Of a stretch of 64,000 nt of DNA, positions 56,264 through 64,000 are shown in pieces (the first letter of the stretch is position 1; each line of letters opens with the position of its first letter). Source of the stretch: Defluviitaleaceae bacterium (lineage in GTDB: Bacteria; Bacillota; Clostridia; Lachnospirales; WQUN01); contig WQZS01000013.1 in NCBI GenBank assembly GCA_009780585.1, positions 25,922 to 89,921 on the forward strand, in the 5' to 3' direction. Both the position numbers and the translations under genes were made by a program. A model generated the notes under the pieces. It searched no databases. It saw only the letters and a program-made list of their open reading frames with translations, and was not told the DNA's origin.

Positions 56264-57712
56264 TTATTGCCCAAGGTTGCTCAGCATATTTTGTACGAGC
56301 GTACGGCGGCCGCTCCATGGGTTGGCGGGGAACGTATCGTAGCCCTCGAGCGCGGTCAATTGCGAAAGGATTGCGATGGCTTCGGCCTCGCGGCCCGAAG
56401 CGCGGTAATAAAGCGTACCCAAATGGTACAGGACGTGGGGGAATTGGGGGTTATACGGCGCGATAAAGCGCATCGCGTCTTCCAATTGGTTTAACGCGAA
56501 GCTGTAATCGCCTTCCCCGAACGCGCTGATGCCTTCCGCCGCGTAATGAGTGGCCAGGGCGGGGAAGGCCGTTTCGATGATGTTGTTGGCAATCGAGACA
56601 GTATCGAAGGGGAGTCCGTCCAAGGGCGTGATTTCAAGCAAGCCCACGGCGGCGCGCATATCCTCGATGGTGCCCAAACGGAAACGTTCGTTGGCCACGT
56701 ATACATTCACCGCGCGGTTGGCTTGGAGGATTTGCGCCTGCATGTCCGCTACTACCTTTTCATGGCCTTCAATTTGTTCTTGTAAACGGTCTTCGTTTTC
56801 GATATACTCGTCGATTTTTATTTGGTGTTCGGTTTCCGCGGCTTCCCGCAGGCGCCGTTCGGTTTGCATTGTCTGGTTATGTTCTTTCTGTAGGGCGGGT
56901 ATATACAAAATAAAACCAACGCCCATCATCACGGCCGCGCCCAAGATAAACAAAAGGATTCCCACAACATGGAAATGGGAGGATTTCCTTTCCTTGATGG
57001 TAACGGTCTTAAACGGGCCGGTATCCGGCGGCTTGTCTTGTGCCGCGTTCGCCTGCGCGGGTTGTTTGATGATCGTGCGGGTACGGGTTTCGGGGCGGGG
57101 GCGTGCCGGATTTAAAATGGAATGGTAGCGCAGGGCGATCGGGTTGCGCGTGTCCACGGCAAATACGCGTTCCATCGTGGCGTTGGCTTGCTGGCGGTTG
57201 CGCTGTTGCAGATAGCATAAGGTCAAAAGGTTAAGCGAATCCACGAAACGCGGGTTATATTCCAGCGATTTCTTTAATTGGATGATGGCTAAGTCGTCGC
57301 TTTTTTGCTTCACGAATTCCAGCGCGCGGTTGTAAAGCACGACCGCTTCGTTTAACCGTTCGAAGTCGCGGGTGTTGTTCGTCAATTTATCGATGTAATA
57401 ATTGGCGGGGTTATTGTCCTTCAGATGTGAACGGCTGATGATCCAATGCTTGAGGGCTTCGCCGATGTGCCCGATTTCAAACAAAGCGAGCCCGAGCAGA
57501 TTGCGGGCCCTGATATTGTGTTTATTAACGGAAACGCTGCGGCGCAATTCCTGTATACCCTGCGTAAAATCCATGGAATGTAACCGTGACAGGCCCTTGT
57601 TATACAACCTGTCCGACAAACGCTCGGTACCCTTAAAAAGCACCGCATCTATATGGCAATGGGGGCATTGGTTGCCCGCATCATAATTCTTGCCGCAATT
57701 GGGGCAGCGCAT
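56264..57712 (-). CDS. zinc-ribbon, TPR-repeat membrane protein
   Basis: 482 residues. N-terminal zinc ribbon (CPNCGKNYDAGNQCPHC), five to six tetratricopeptide-like repeats (residues about 30-205: FTQGIQELRRSVSVNKHN, AIIQLKKSLEYNPRFVDSLN), one membrane helix (VVGILLFILGAAVMMGVGFI, about 243-262), a coiled coil (HNQTMQTERRLREAAETEHQ onward) and a second C-terminal TPR region (AFGEGDYSFALNQLEDAMRF). With the zinc ribbon in the cytoplasm, the coiled coil and second TPR would lie outside. No function is known; a scaffold role is an inference. Confidence 0.75.
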   Translation of the reverse strand: MRCPNCGKNYDAGNQCPHCHIDAVLFKGTERLSDRLYNKGLSRLHSMDFTQGIQELRRSVSVNKHNIRARNLLGLALFEIGHIGEALKHWIISRSHLKDNNPANYYIDKLTNNTRDFERLNEAVVLYNRALEFVKQKSDDLAIIQLKKSLEYNPRFVDSLNLLTLCYLQQRNRQQANATMERVFAVDTRNPIALRYHSILNPARPRPETRTRTIIKQPAQANAAQDKPPDTGPFKTVTIKERKSSHFHVVGILLFILGAAVMMGVGFILYIPALQKEHNQTMQTERRLREAAETEHQIKIDEYIENEDRLQEQIEGHEKVVADMQAQILQANRAVNVYVANERFRLGTIEDMRAAVGLLEITPLDGLPFDTVSIANNIIETAFPALATHYAAEGISAFGEGDYSFALNQLEDAMRFIAPYNPQFPHVLYHLGTLYYRASGREAEAIAILSQLTALEGYDTFPANPWSGRRTLVQNMLSNLGQ

Positions 57713-57725
57713 GATTGGGGCTCCT

Positions 57726-57911
57726 CTATTCCGATTCGGGCGTGTGGGAAGCCGGTTTCACTTTTTCCGGTGAAACGGCCGGAACGGAAATGTATTGCAA
57801 AAGGTCCATAATGTCGGTGATTTCATCGCGCATGGCGTCCTCAAGTTCCTCTGCCGTGCGGATGGGTTTGTATTTATTTAATTCTTCCTTGAAATCGAAC
57901 ACAGGAATCAT
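57726..57911 (-). CDS. small acidic protein of unknown function
   Basis: 61 residues, soluble and acidic (DFKEELNKYKPIRTAEELED). AAAGG directly abuts the ATG at 57911, which is too close; a GTG three codons later (MFDFKEEL if used) has better spacing. It lies 13 bases before the TPR-protein gene and is probably co-transcribed with it. I do not recognise the family. Confidence 0.5.
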   Translation of the reverse strand: MIPVFDFKEELNKYKPIRTAEELEDAMRDEITDIMDLLQYISVPAVSPEKVKPASHTPESE

Positions 57912-57985
57912 CCTTTGCGACTCGTATTCCTACATTATTATATCGTATTCGTTAAATGACGCAAGATGCAATTAAATCGCGGGAT

Positions 57986-58474
57986 TTATCGAAAAACCAT
58001 ATAGTGCCCGGGCTTAACTTCATTTATATTCCCGGCGGAAAGCCGCGATAGGATTTCCTTCGAAGACGCGAACGCAAGCGTACCCGCGTCCGTGCCGAAA
58101 TACAAGGCCTTATCACCCGATTGGTCGCGCGCGAGGAGGAGCTGTTCCCCGTCCCACAACGCGAAGGCGAAGGCCCCGGACAATTTATCCAAGCAACCGA
58201 GCCCCCACGCCATGTAGCTGTGTAAAAGCACCGCCGCGTCGCTCCGGTCGGGGAAACGGAAGCCCAAAGGACGCAGCTCTTTCGCGAGTTTATCCTTGTT
58301 ATAGAGTTCCCCATCGCACGCCAGTACATACACCCGTTGGGCCAAAGTACCCAAAACGGGTTTGGGCGAGCCGAACAGGCAAACCTGCGGGGAGACGAAC
58401 AACCCCGCGTTCGTTATTTGCGCGAGCGTTTCTTCGCAGGGTATACCGTTCATGATACCGCCGATGCCCTCCAT
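57986..58474 (-). CDS. stand-alone class II glutamine-amidotransferase-like protein lacking the catalytic cysteine
   Basis: 162 residues, matching only the N-terminal domain of asparagine synthetase. Recognisable segments: LACDGELYNKDKLAKELR (NGEIYN motif as DGELYN), SDAAVLLHSYMAWG, LDKLSGAFAFALWDGEQLLL and ARDQSGDKALYF. The nucleophile Cys at position 2 of active enzymes (MCGI) is Glu here (MEGIGG). The start is fixed by GGGGGG eight bases upstream, so a missed upstream cysteine is unlikely. There is no synthetase domain after it. It is probably a non-hydrolysing relative or remnant. Confidence 0.75.
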   Translation of the reverse strand: MEGIGGIMNGIPCEETLAQITNAGLFVSPQVCLFGSPKPVLGTLAQRVYVLACDGELYNKDKLAKELRPLGFRFPDRSDAAVLLHSYMAWGLGCLDKLSGAFAFALWDGEQLLLARDQSGDKALYFGTDAGTLAFASSKEILSRLSAGNINEVKPGHYMVFR

Positions 58475-58582
58475 ATCGTGCGCCCCCCAATAATAATTCG
58501 TTATAAAACATCGTATGTAGGTCTTGTATATTTGTTTCGCGGCGTATACTATTGGAAGCTGTGTGGTAAAGGACGTGTTCTG

Positions 58583-59551
58583 ATGAGGCTTTTAAAAAGC
58601 ATCGATATCAAAAAAGCCGCCTCATGGGCGGGCTCGCTGTTGATGGTTGTATCGCTCGGTTTTATCCTGCGGCGAATCTTGCAAACCCATGGGGACGTGG
58701 ATTTCACCGTTTTCTCCAACCCCGTTATCCTGGCCGCGTTGTTGTCGGTGGCCTTGCTGGAAGGCACGGGGATCGTATTCGCGTCGCTTAATTACCGCGC
58801 GTTGGTGAAGAATATTTCGGGCATACGCGTCAAGTCGCCTTTGGCGGTCACGACGTACACCGTCTCCAACCTGTATAAATATATCCCCGGCGGGGTCATG
58901 TACGTATTGGGCCGCAATAAAATGGCCATCGATACGGATAACCTTTCCCACGGGAAGGTCGCCTTCGCCACGTTCATTGAGGGCGCGCTGTTCGCGATCG
59001 CCGCGGGGGTTATCGCGGTGGCGTTTTCGTTCGAACATTCCGCCAGCTATATCCGCGATGAAGTGGGGATACCGATCGGTTTTATTATAATCGTCACAAC
59101 CGCCGCGCTAACGGCGGGTTTTTTAGTTTACCGCTTCCGTAACCGCATAGCGGCGTTTTACCGCAATTTGCGCAATGATACCCGTGATATACGCTGGACG
59201 GTGTTGATCAAGCGGTTTGCGTGCGCCTTCGTTTTGATCTTTTTATGGGCGTTTTCCTTCTTGGCCACGTTGATGCTTTTGGGTCAAAACGTGACGTTCG
59301 GCATGGGTATTACGGTGATGGGGCTGTATATGCTTTCCTGGGTCGCGGGCTTTCTAACCCCCGGCGCACCCAGCGGGCTTGGCGTACGCGAAGTGGTGAT
59401 GCTCATGTTTATGGCGAATACGTTGAATGAAGGAATCTTGATTTCCGCGATGTTCATGCACCGCATGTTGACGGTGGTCGGGGATGTATCGGCTTACGGG
59501 ATGGCCCTGGCCTACGCACAGGTACGGAAACGAATACGGAATACGGAGTAA
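58583..59551 (+). CDS. lysylphosphatidylglycerol synthase/flippase-like membrane protein
   Basis: 322 residues from ATG 58583 (MRLLKSIDIKKAASW) with AAAGGA upstream. About eight membrane helices. NLYKYIPGGVMYVLGRNKM and GFLTPGAPSGLGVREVVMLM match the UPF0104 / LPG_synthase_TM family (AglD, YbhN, MprF flippase domain). Such proteins are thought to move lipids or lipid-linked sugars; substrate unknown. The next gene, rsmB, starts 16 bases later. Confidence 0.82.
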   Translation: MRLLKSIDIKKAASWAGSLLMVVSLGFILRRILQTHGDVDFTVFSNPVILAALLSVALLEGTGIVFASLNYRALVKNISGIRVKSPLAVTTYTVSNLYKYIPGGVMYVLGRNKMAIDTDNLSHGKVAFATFIEGALFAIAAGVIAVAFSFEHSASYIRDEVGIPIGFIIIVTTAALTAGFLVYRFRNRIAAFYRNLRNDTRDIRWTVLIKRFACAFVLIFLWAFSFLATLMLLGQNVTFGMGITVMGLYMLSWVAGFLTPGAPSGLGVREVVMLMFMANTLNEGILISAMFMHRMLTVVGDVSAYGMALAYAQVRKRIRNTE

Positions 59552-59567
59552 AAAAGGGGGCCGTAAT

Positions 59568-60872
59568 ATGAGGGGTACAGCGCTTGCAATATTAATGGAA
59601 GTAACGGAGGACGGCGCATACGCGAACATCGCCCTCCGCAAAGCACTCGGCAGCGGCAATTGGGATGCCCGCGACCGTGCGTTCGTGACGGAGTTGGTAA
59701 ACGAAACGCTGCGGAACTTGGGATGGATCGATACGGTGATCAACCGTTTTTCGAAATTGCCCGTGGGTGAAATGAAGCCCTTCATCCGTAACCTTTTGAG
59801 GATATCCGTATGCCAAATTCGGGTGCTGACCAAAATCCCGCCCCACGCCGCCGTGCATGAAGCGGTGGAATTGGCGAAAGCGCAAGGGTACGCGGCATTA
59901 TCGGGCTTTGTAAACGGGGTGCTGCGCACAATCGTACGGACACCGAACGAACCAAATCTGCCGGAGGGGAATTGGGCGGCACGGTATTCATACCCCGAAG
60001 AATTGGCGGCGGATTTGATATATTGGCTGGGGGAGGAAAAAGCGGGGGAATTTGCGCGGAACAGTCACGAAATACCTGCGGTGACAATTTATGCCAATAC
60101 AACCAAAATATGTTTTGATGATAATGTCAAACCTTTTTTAAACGAGGAAATCAGCGGGCGGGTGCTTGCCGACGGCTTCCTCGCGTTGCGCCATACGGGC
60201 GACATCACGGCTTTGCAAGCGTTTAAGGATGGCTTATTCTTCGTTATGGACCCGGGGGCGATGTGGGCCGTGCACGCGCTCGGCCTAAAACCGACGGATA
60301 CCCTCCTCGACATGTGTGCCGCGCCGGGCGGCAAATCCTTCGCCTCGGCGTGTGTGATGGGCGACGCGGGGGAAATTACGGCGATGGACATCCACCCCCA
60401 TCGGGTACGGCTGATGGAAAAAACTATCCGGCGGTTGGGGCTTAAATCGATTAAACCCATAGTGGGGGATGGAACGAAACCCTCCGGTGATATGAAATAC
60501 GATGCCGTTCTGCTCGACGCGCCTTGTTCCGGCTTAGGGACGCTGCGCAAACGCCCGGAAATAAAATACAGATACGACGGCCCCGACCCTGCGCTGTTGG
60601 AGACCCAACGCGCGTTGCTGGAATCCGCCGCAACCTATGTAAAACCGGGCGGTACGTTGGTATATTCAACCTGCACCGTAACGCGGGAGGAAAATATCGA
60701 CAGGGTGCGGCAATTCTGCAAGGAGCATCCGTCATTCGAAATTGAACCGTTGCCCGCGTTGCCGGACGAAAAAACCATCCCTTATTTTACGGAGGACGGT
60801 TGCTTGCAATTATTGCCGGGGGAATATAACGACGGGTTCTTCGTCGCGCGGTTGAGGAATCATGAAAAATAA
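59568..60872 (+). CDS. rsmB: 16S rRNA (cytosine(967)-C(5))-methyltransferase
   Basis: 434 residues from ATG 59568 (MRGTALAILMEV), behind AAGGGGG. N-terminal NusB-like domain (ARDRAFVTELVNETLRNLGW), then the methyltransferase domain: CAAPGGKSFA binds S-adenosylmethionine, LLDAPCSGLG and YSTCTVTREEN carry the two catalytic cysteines. Between the domains, KICFDDNVKPFL is encoded by the palindromic repeat at 60112-60139. Its translated reading is the opposite orientation from the copies in murF and the ParB-like gene. Confidence 0.94.
   Translation: MRGTALAILMEVTEDGAYANIALRKALGSGNWDARDRAFVTELVNETLRNLGWIDTVINRFSKLPVGEMKPFIRNLLRISVCQIRVLTKIPPHAAVHEAVELAKAQGYAALSGFVNGVLRTIVRTPNEPNLPEGNWAARYSYPEELAADLIYWLGEEKAGEFARNSHEIPAVTIYANTTKICFDDNVKPFLNEEISGRVLADGFLALRHTGDITALQAFKDGLFFVMDPGAMWAVHALGLKPTDTLLDMCAAPGGKSFASACVMGDAGEITAMDIHPHRVRLMEKTIRRLGLKSIKPIVGDGTKPSGDMKYDAVLLDAPCSGLGTLRKRPEIKYRYDGPDPALLETQRALLESAATYVKPGGTLVYSTCTVTREENIDRVRQFCKEHPSFEIEPLPALPDEKTIPYFTEDGCLQLLPGEYNDGFFVARLRNHEK
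60112..60139. repeat. palindromic in-frame repeat, copy 3
   Basis: GTTTTGA (one change in the left arm), loop TGATAATG, TCAAACC, then six Ts. It is inside rsmB on the coding strand, translated FDDNVKPF. Here hairpin and T run are in the sense orientation, so weak internal termination is possible. Confidence 0.8.
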
Positions 60873-60889
60873 TGAAAGGGGGAACGATA

Positions 60890-61123
60890 ATGGAATTTAT
60901 AGTTAAATTTAAGTGGTACGACGATGAAAAGATTTGGCTTGCGACTTCTTCTTCCGATAAATATGCCATGACATTGGATCATGGTTCATTCGACGCTTTA
61001 CTTGAAAAGGTGAAAATTGCCTTATATGACATCGCGGAAAATGACCTAAAATATAACGGTGAAATAAAAATAAAGCTAAACGTTAACCGGACGGATAAAA
61101 TAAATCTTAAGGCTTCCGCGTAA
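60890..61123 (+). CDS. HicB-like (DUF1902) antitoxin
   Basis: 77 residues from ATG 60890 (MEFIVKFKWYDDEK), behind AAAGGGGG. The partial RNase-H-like HicB fold (IWLATSSSDKYAMTLDHGSF, DALLEKVKIALYDIAENDL) matches DUF1902-type HicB proteins. No DNA-binding helix-turn-helix follows, so autoregulation is uncertain. The stop overlaps the hicA start by one base (TAATG). Confidence 0.8.
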   Translation: MEFIVKFKWYDDEKIWLATSSSDKYAMTLDHGSFDALLEKVKIALYDIAENDLKYNGEIKIKLNVNRTDKINLKASA

Positions 61124-61317
61124 TGGCCGATTATACAAAGCAGATACTAAACATGTTATCCGATAACGGGTGTTATTTCCTACGCCGCGGCAAGGGTTCC
61201 CATAAAATTTGGTACAGTCCGATTAAAAACAGGCCGTTTACGGTCGTTGATAAAATTGAAAATAGGCATACGGCGAATGGTATCTTAAAAGATGCCGGTA
61301 TAAAACAAAAAGTATAG
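61123..61317 (+). CDS. hicA: HicA-like mRNA-interferase toxin
   Basis: 64 residues, normal for HicA. KQILNMLSDNGCYFLRRGKG and SHKIWYSP contain the double-stranded-RNA-binding-like fold with the catalytic histidine in GSHKI. HicA toxins cleave mRNA. In most hic loci the toxin comes first; here the antitoxin does. Confidence 0.85.
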   Translation: MADYTKQILNMLSDNGCYFLRRGKGSHKIWYSPIKNRPFTVVDKIENRHTANGILKDAGIKQKV

Positions 61318-61445
61318 ATTTTACGCAGTACATATATGGCAATATTCGATAGGTAAAATTTCAAACCCGCCGTGTAACAACCGTCCCGTCAATGCCAATC
61401 GGCCATTCTTATCTTCCATTTCCAATTTGGGTATAAGCCCCCGCT

Positions 61446-61475
61446 TCCCCCTCATATATTTAGGTGAAGGGGGAT
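61446..61475 (+). promoter_or_regulatory. hairpin covering the spoVB ribosome site
   Basis: CCCCCTCA pairs with TGAAGGGGG across the sequence containing the GTG start at 61464 and the AAGGGGG just after it. If the true ribosome site is this AAGGGGG, translation would be masked until the hairpin opens. Confidence 0.3.
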
Positions 61476-63008
61476 GGTTTTATCAAGTCGCGTATCCTCA
61501 CGGGGGCGTTAATGCTGACCGCCGCCGGTGTCATCACCCGTGTGCTGGGCTTTGTGTACCGAATTTATATGTCCAACCTGATGGGCGCGGAAGGCATGGG
61601 GCTGTACCAGTTGATCATGCCCGTGTACGCGTTGGCGTGGAGCATTTCGTGCGCGGGCTTTAACACGACCGTTTCGAAGCTGACCGCGCAGGAACGCGCC
61701 AAGGGCGAATACGGCAATATGGGGCGCGTGCTAAAGCAGAGCGTTGTGATCACTACCCTATTGGGTATTATATTGACCGCCGCGCTTTATTTCGGCGCGG
61801 AATTGTTGGCGGCGCATTTCTTCAAGGACGAACGGGTCGTCATGCCGTTGCGGATATTGGCGTTCGCGTTCCCGTTTATGGCGGCGGGGACGTGTATGCG
61901 GGGGTATTTCATCGGCTTACAGGAAGCGAAAATACCCGCGGCCAACCAGGTGCTGGAGCAAGTCGTGCGGATGCTGGTGGTCTATCTGTTGGCGGCGCGG
62001 TTCGTGCCGCGCGGGTTGGAATACGCCGCCGCCGTCGCGTTCATCGCCATCGTGGCGGAAGAAGTATTTTCCTTCGGGTTTACCTATATTTCATACCGCG
62101 TATTCAAAAAAAGGAGACGCCTGACGAAGCGTCCCACATTAACGTCCATGCAAACCCTGGGCATGGTGATGGCGATGGCGTTGCCGTTGACGGGTAACCG
62201 CGTGGCGGGGTCGCTCCTTACCGCGTGGGAGAATGTACTGATCCCCGCGCGGCTGCAAATCTACGGACTTAGCGCGTCGGAGGCCATCAGCGAATTCGGG
62301 CGGATTACGGGGATGGCCGTACCGCTCATTTTCTTCCCGACGGCGGTATTGACGGCTTTGAGCGTCACGCTCGTGCCCGCCGTGGCGGAGGCTGCCGCAT
62401 CGGGCAACATGCGCCGTATCGGCACAGCCACGTCGAAGGGTTTACTCTTCGCGGCGGTTACGGGCATGGGCGCGGCGGCGTTGTTCGTCTTTTTTTCCCA
62501 TGAATTAGGCATGGCGATTTATAACCAACCCATCGGCTTGATGCTGCGGCTATTGGGCGTGATGTGCCCGTTTATTTACATGCAGATCATCTTGTCGGGG
62601 GTGCTTAACGGGTTGGGATGCCAATTGTTCATCTTTCGGAACAGCCTTATTTCCTCGGCGATTACGATCGCGTTTACGTTCTTCGCCGTACCGCGTTTCG
62701 GGCTGCCGTCGTATATTTTCGGTTGGCTGTTGAGCCTCGTCGTCGTGATTGCGCTCGGTTTGCACAAAATAAAACAGCACATAGACTTTGAACTGCCGTT
62801 TATGTGCTGGTTAGTGAAGCCGCTGGCCGCCGCCGCGCTCGGCGGGGTAATCGCGCGTACGCTTGCCGATCGGCTGCTATTGGACGCGCTGGGGCTGCGC
62901 TTTGGGGTGGGGGTGGCTATCGGGGTATTCGGGTTTGTGTTCTTTTGGGGGATTGTGTTAAGCGGGTGTATTTCAAAAACGGAAGTGAAGGCGTTATTTA
63001 CGCGATAA
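61464..63008 (+). CDS. spoVB: SpoVB-like polysaccharide/lipid flippase
   Basis: 514 residues from a GTG start (MKGDGFIKSRIL). About fourteen membrane helices of the MVF/PST group. LTAAGVITRVLGFVYRIYMS and LMGAEGMGLYQLIMPVYAL match the conserved N-terminus of SpoVB, required for spore cortex formation, and CMRGYFIGLQEAKIPAANQV is a conserved loop. AAGGGGG lies inside the first codons, so an internal start (ATG at 61512) is possible but would cut the family N-terminus. Other flippases of this family exist, so assignment to SpoVB rests on the N-terminal match and the sporulating context. Confidence 0.85.
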   Translation: MKGDGFIKSRILTGALMLTAAGVITRVLGFVYRIYMSNLMGAEGMGLYQLIMPVYALAWSISCAGFNTTVSKLTAQERAKGEYGNMGRVLKQSVVITTLLGIILTAALYFGAELLAAHFFKDERVVMPLRILAFAFPFMAAGTCMRGYFIGLQEAKIPAANQVLEQVVRMLVVYLLAARFVPRGLEYAAAVAFIAIVAEEVFSFGFTYISYRVFKKRRRLTKRPTLTSMQTLGMVMAMALPLTGNRVAGSLLTAWENVLIPARLQIYGLSASEAISEFGRITGMAVPLIFFPTAVLTALSVTLVPAVAEAAASGNMRRIGTATSKGLLFAAVTGMGAAALFVFFSHELGMAIYNQPIGLMLRLLGVMCPFIYMQIILSGVLNGLGCQLFIFRNSLISSAITIAFTFFAVPRFGLPSYIFGWLLSLVVVIALGLHKIKQHIDFELPFMCWLVKPLAAAALGGVIARTLADRLLLDALGLRFGVGVAIGVFGFVFFWGIVLSGCISKTEVKALFTR

Positions 63009-63141
63009 GCGTACATCATAGAACGTGTGCTGTGAAGGATGAAAATAACGCCGTTAGTATAATTTCGCCATAAAAGCAACAAAGTTGTGATAAAATGGTT
63101 TTACTAGCTGGATAACAAAACAAAATGAATATTATGAACAG

Positions 63142-63170
63142 TTGAGCTTTTCAACGGTTTACGGTATAAT
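63142..63170 (+). promoter_or_regulatory. promoter of the BrnT-like operon with overlapping palindrome
   Basis: TTGAGC, exact 17-base spacer, consensus TATAAT. GTTGA and TCAAC form an inverted repeat over the -35 (63141-63155), a suitable place for an antitoxin operator. Confidence 0.65.
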
Positions 63171-63191
63171 AACATAGGGAGGTGCGTTAGT

Positions 63192-63494
63192 TTGCTTGAA
63201 TTGCACGGAAAACTTTTTGATTGGGATATAGATAAAAACTTGTCAAACATAGAAAAGCATGGTGTTTCTTTCAAAATGGCGGCTTCTGCATTTTTTGACC
63301 CAAATGCTGTTGAAGTAAAGGATGACGCACATTCGCAAAAAGAAGATAGATTTTTGTTGATAGGGCGAAACAAATATAACAAGCTACTGACCGTCTGCCA
63401 TTGCTACCGTGGCGAAGGGAATATTATTCGCATTATTTCTGCAAGAAAGCCAAACCAAGTAGAAAAAGAAATTTATGGAGGATATATGCTATGA
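63192..63494 (+). CDS. BrnT-family toxin
   Basis: 100 residues from a TTG start, behind GGGAGGTG. It shows the BrnT pattern FDWDIDKNLSNIEKHGVSF, FFDPNAVEVKDDAHSQKEDR, FLLIGRNKYNKLLTVCHCYR and IIRIISARKPNQVEKEIYG. BrnT toxins are RelE-fold ribonucleases normally paired with BrnA. The start codon of the next gene overlaps the stop (ATGCTATGA). Confidence 0.85.
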   Translation: MLELHGKLFDWDIDKNLSNIEKHGVSFKMAASAFFDPNAVEVKDDAHSQKEDRFLLIGRNKYNKLLTVCHCYRGEGNIIRIISARKPNQVEKEIYGGYML

Positions 63495-63718
63495 CCGATT
63501 TTTATTTGACTGAACGCCCCTGTGCATCACGCATACGTAAAAACCCACACTTCAACGATATAGTAGAAAAAGGATTTTCCATTGTTGTACATTATTCGCC
63601 ATCCGATGTTTCAGCCATTATAAACGGCGAACAAATATTTGACTTCGATATAATGGAACACGACCCCGACGAAATAGCAGCATTTGAAAAATATCGTGCA
63701 AGAACCAGTAACGTGTGA
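63491..63718 (+). CDS. probable antitoxin partner of the BrnT-like toxin
   Basis: 75 residues, start ATG 63491 overlapping the toxin stop by four bases. It does not carry an obvious BrnA ribbon-helix-helix (no RKGRP.. type motif). Acidic C-terminus (FDFDIMEHDPDEIAAFEKY) could wrap the toxin. Assigned by position and overlap only. Confidence 0.55.
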   Translation: MTDFYLTERPCASRIRKNPHFNDIVEKGFSIVVHYSPSDVSAIINGEQIFDFDIMEHDPDEIAAFEKYRARTSNV

Positions 63719-64000
63719 TGCGACTTATTTTTATCGAAGGGCTTTAAGGTGCAGAAAGTCAACATTGGCGCAAAACGCGGTAAGCCTGTTGATGTTGTAA
63801 CTATCGCCAATTATTAATAGCGCACTTATGTACTACATAATAAGTTTGGTACGTGCGAAAATAAAGATTTTTAACAAATAAATAATTGCGAAATGAAAGA
63901 ACCCAATCTCGAAATGGAATCGGGAGGGGGCGGAGAAGGAAAAGAAACAAAGAAGATATAAAAGGCAATAAAAAGCAATAGAAAGCAAATAAAAATTCAT
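63719..64000. other. A/T-rich end of window without a recognisable gene
   Basis: A short frame at 63749-63817 (a GTG, then KVNIGAKRGKPVDVVTIANY) could be the remnant of a coding region; no ribosome site supports it. The last 120 bases are purine-rich with repeated GCAATA/GCAATAG motifs. I see no gene, terminator or promoter. Confidence 0.4.

Noticed and set aside
63749..63817. 22-codon frame at the end of the window
   Set aside because: Too short, no supported start; reported only as part of the gene-free end.

Overview
The window reads as the chromosome of a Gram-positive, endospore-forming anaerobe of the class Clostridia. Support comes from sporulation genes (YtaF-like, RicT/YaaT, YaaR, SpoVB-like, SpoVD/FtsI-like), a c-di-AMP receptor, meso-diaminopimelate-type MurE, an S-layer-homology surface protein, Shine-Dalgarno sites of the GGAGG type and TTGACA/TATAAT-type promoters. 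The order or genus cannot be resolved from sequence alone. No rRNA, tRNA, CRISPR array or insertion sequence was recognised.

Layout. 1-5.8 kb: a probable spore-surface protein, a 0.75-kb gene-free zone with two structured-RNA loci, a secreted protein of unknown function, a Uma2-family protein, a flavoprotein and a DUF4143 ATPase. 5.9-10.8 kb (minus): glycolytic operon pgk-tpiA-gpmI-eno. 10.9-13 kb: ytaF and two tandem ParB-like genes. 13-19.3 kb: a 2069-residue surface protein with a degenerate NPQT sorting signal. 19.4-20.2 kb: a RelB/VapC-type toxin-antitoxin pair. 20.2-23.3 kb: darA-yaaR-holB-ricT and a Crp/Fnr regulator. 23.4-31 kb (minus): a complete F-type ATP synthase operon atpZ-I-B-E-F-H-A-G-D-C whose c subunit carries the sodium-binding signature and whose alpha subunit is about 165 residues too long.

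31.3-35.4 kb: an S-layer-homology surface protein, followed by a gene-free stretch holding a 190-nt foldback and a probable stand-alone ncRNA with a near-consensus promoter. 36-37.4 kb: an AbiE abortive-infection pair. 37.5-45.8 kb (minus): a shortened division/cell-wall cluster spoVD/ftsI-murE-murF-mraY-murD-ftsW. 45.9-50.5 kb: a cNMP-binding/DUF2225 protein and a response regulator-ABC transporter-histidine kinase operon with phased regulator sites. 50.6-52 kb: a second DUF4143 ATPase. 52-58.5 kb (minus): a MerR/pseudo-receiver fusion, a cell-wall amidase, a VanW protein, a membrane protein, a zinc-ribbon TPR protein and a glutamine-amidotransferase-like protein lacking its catalytic cysteine. 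58.6-63 kb: a flippase-like membrane protein, rsmB, a HicB/HicA pair and spoVB. 63.2-63.7 kb: a BrnT-like toxin with a small partner.

The most notable observations are: (1) a short palindromic element present in three copies, each read in frame inside a protein gene (ParB-like, murF, rsmB); (2) a MerR regulator fused to a receiver whose phospho-acceptor aspartate is asparagine, with a strong internal ribosome-binding site at the junction; (3) the extended ATP synthase alpha subunit next to a sodium-type c subunit; (4) a structured leader at 1.1-1.46 kb with an antiterminator-like pairing; (5) the foldback and ncRNA downstream of the S-layer gene. All functional statements are inferences from sequence; no database search was run.
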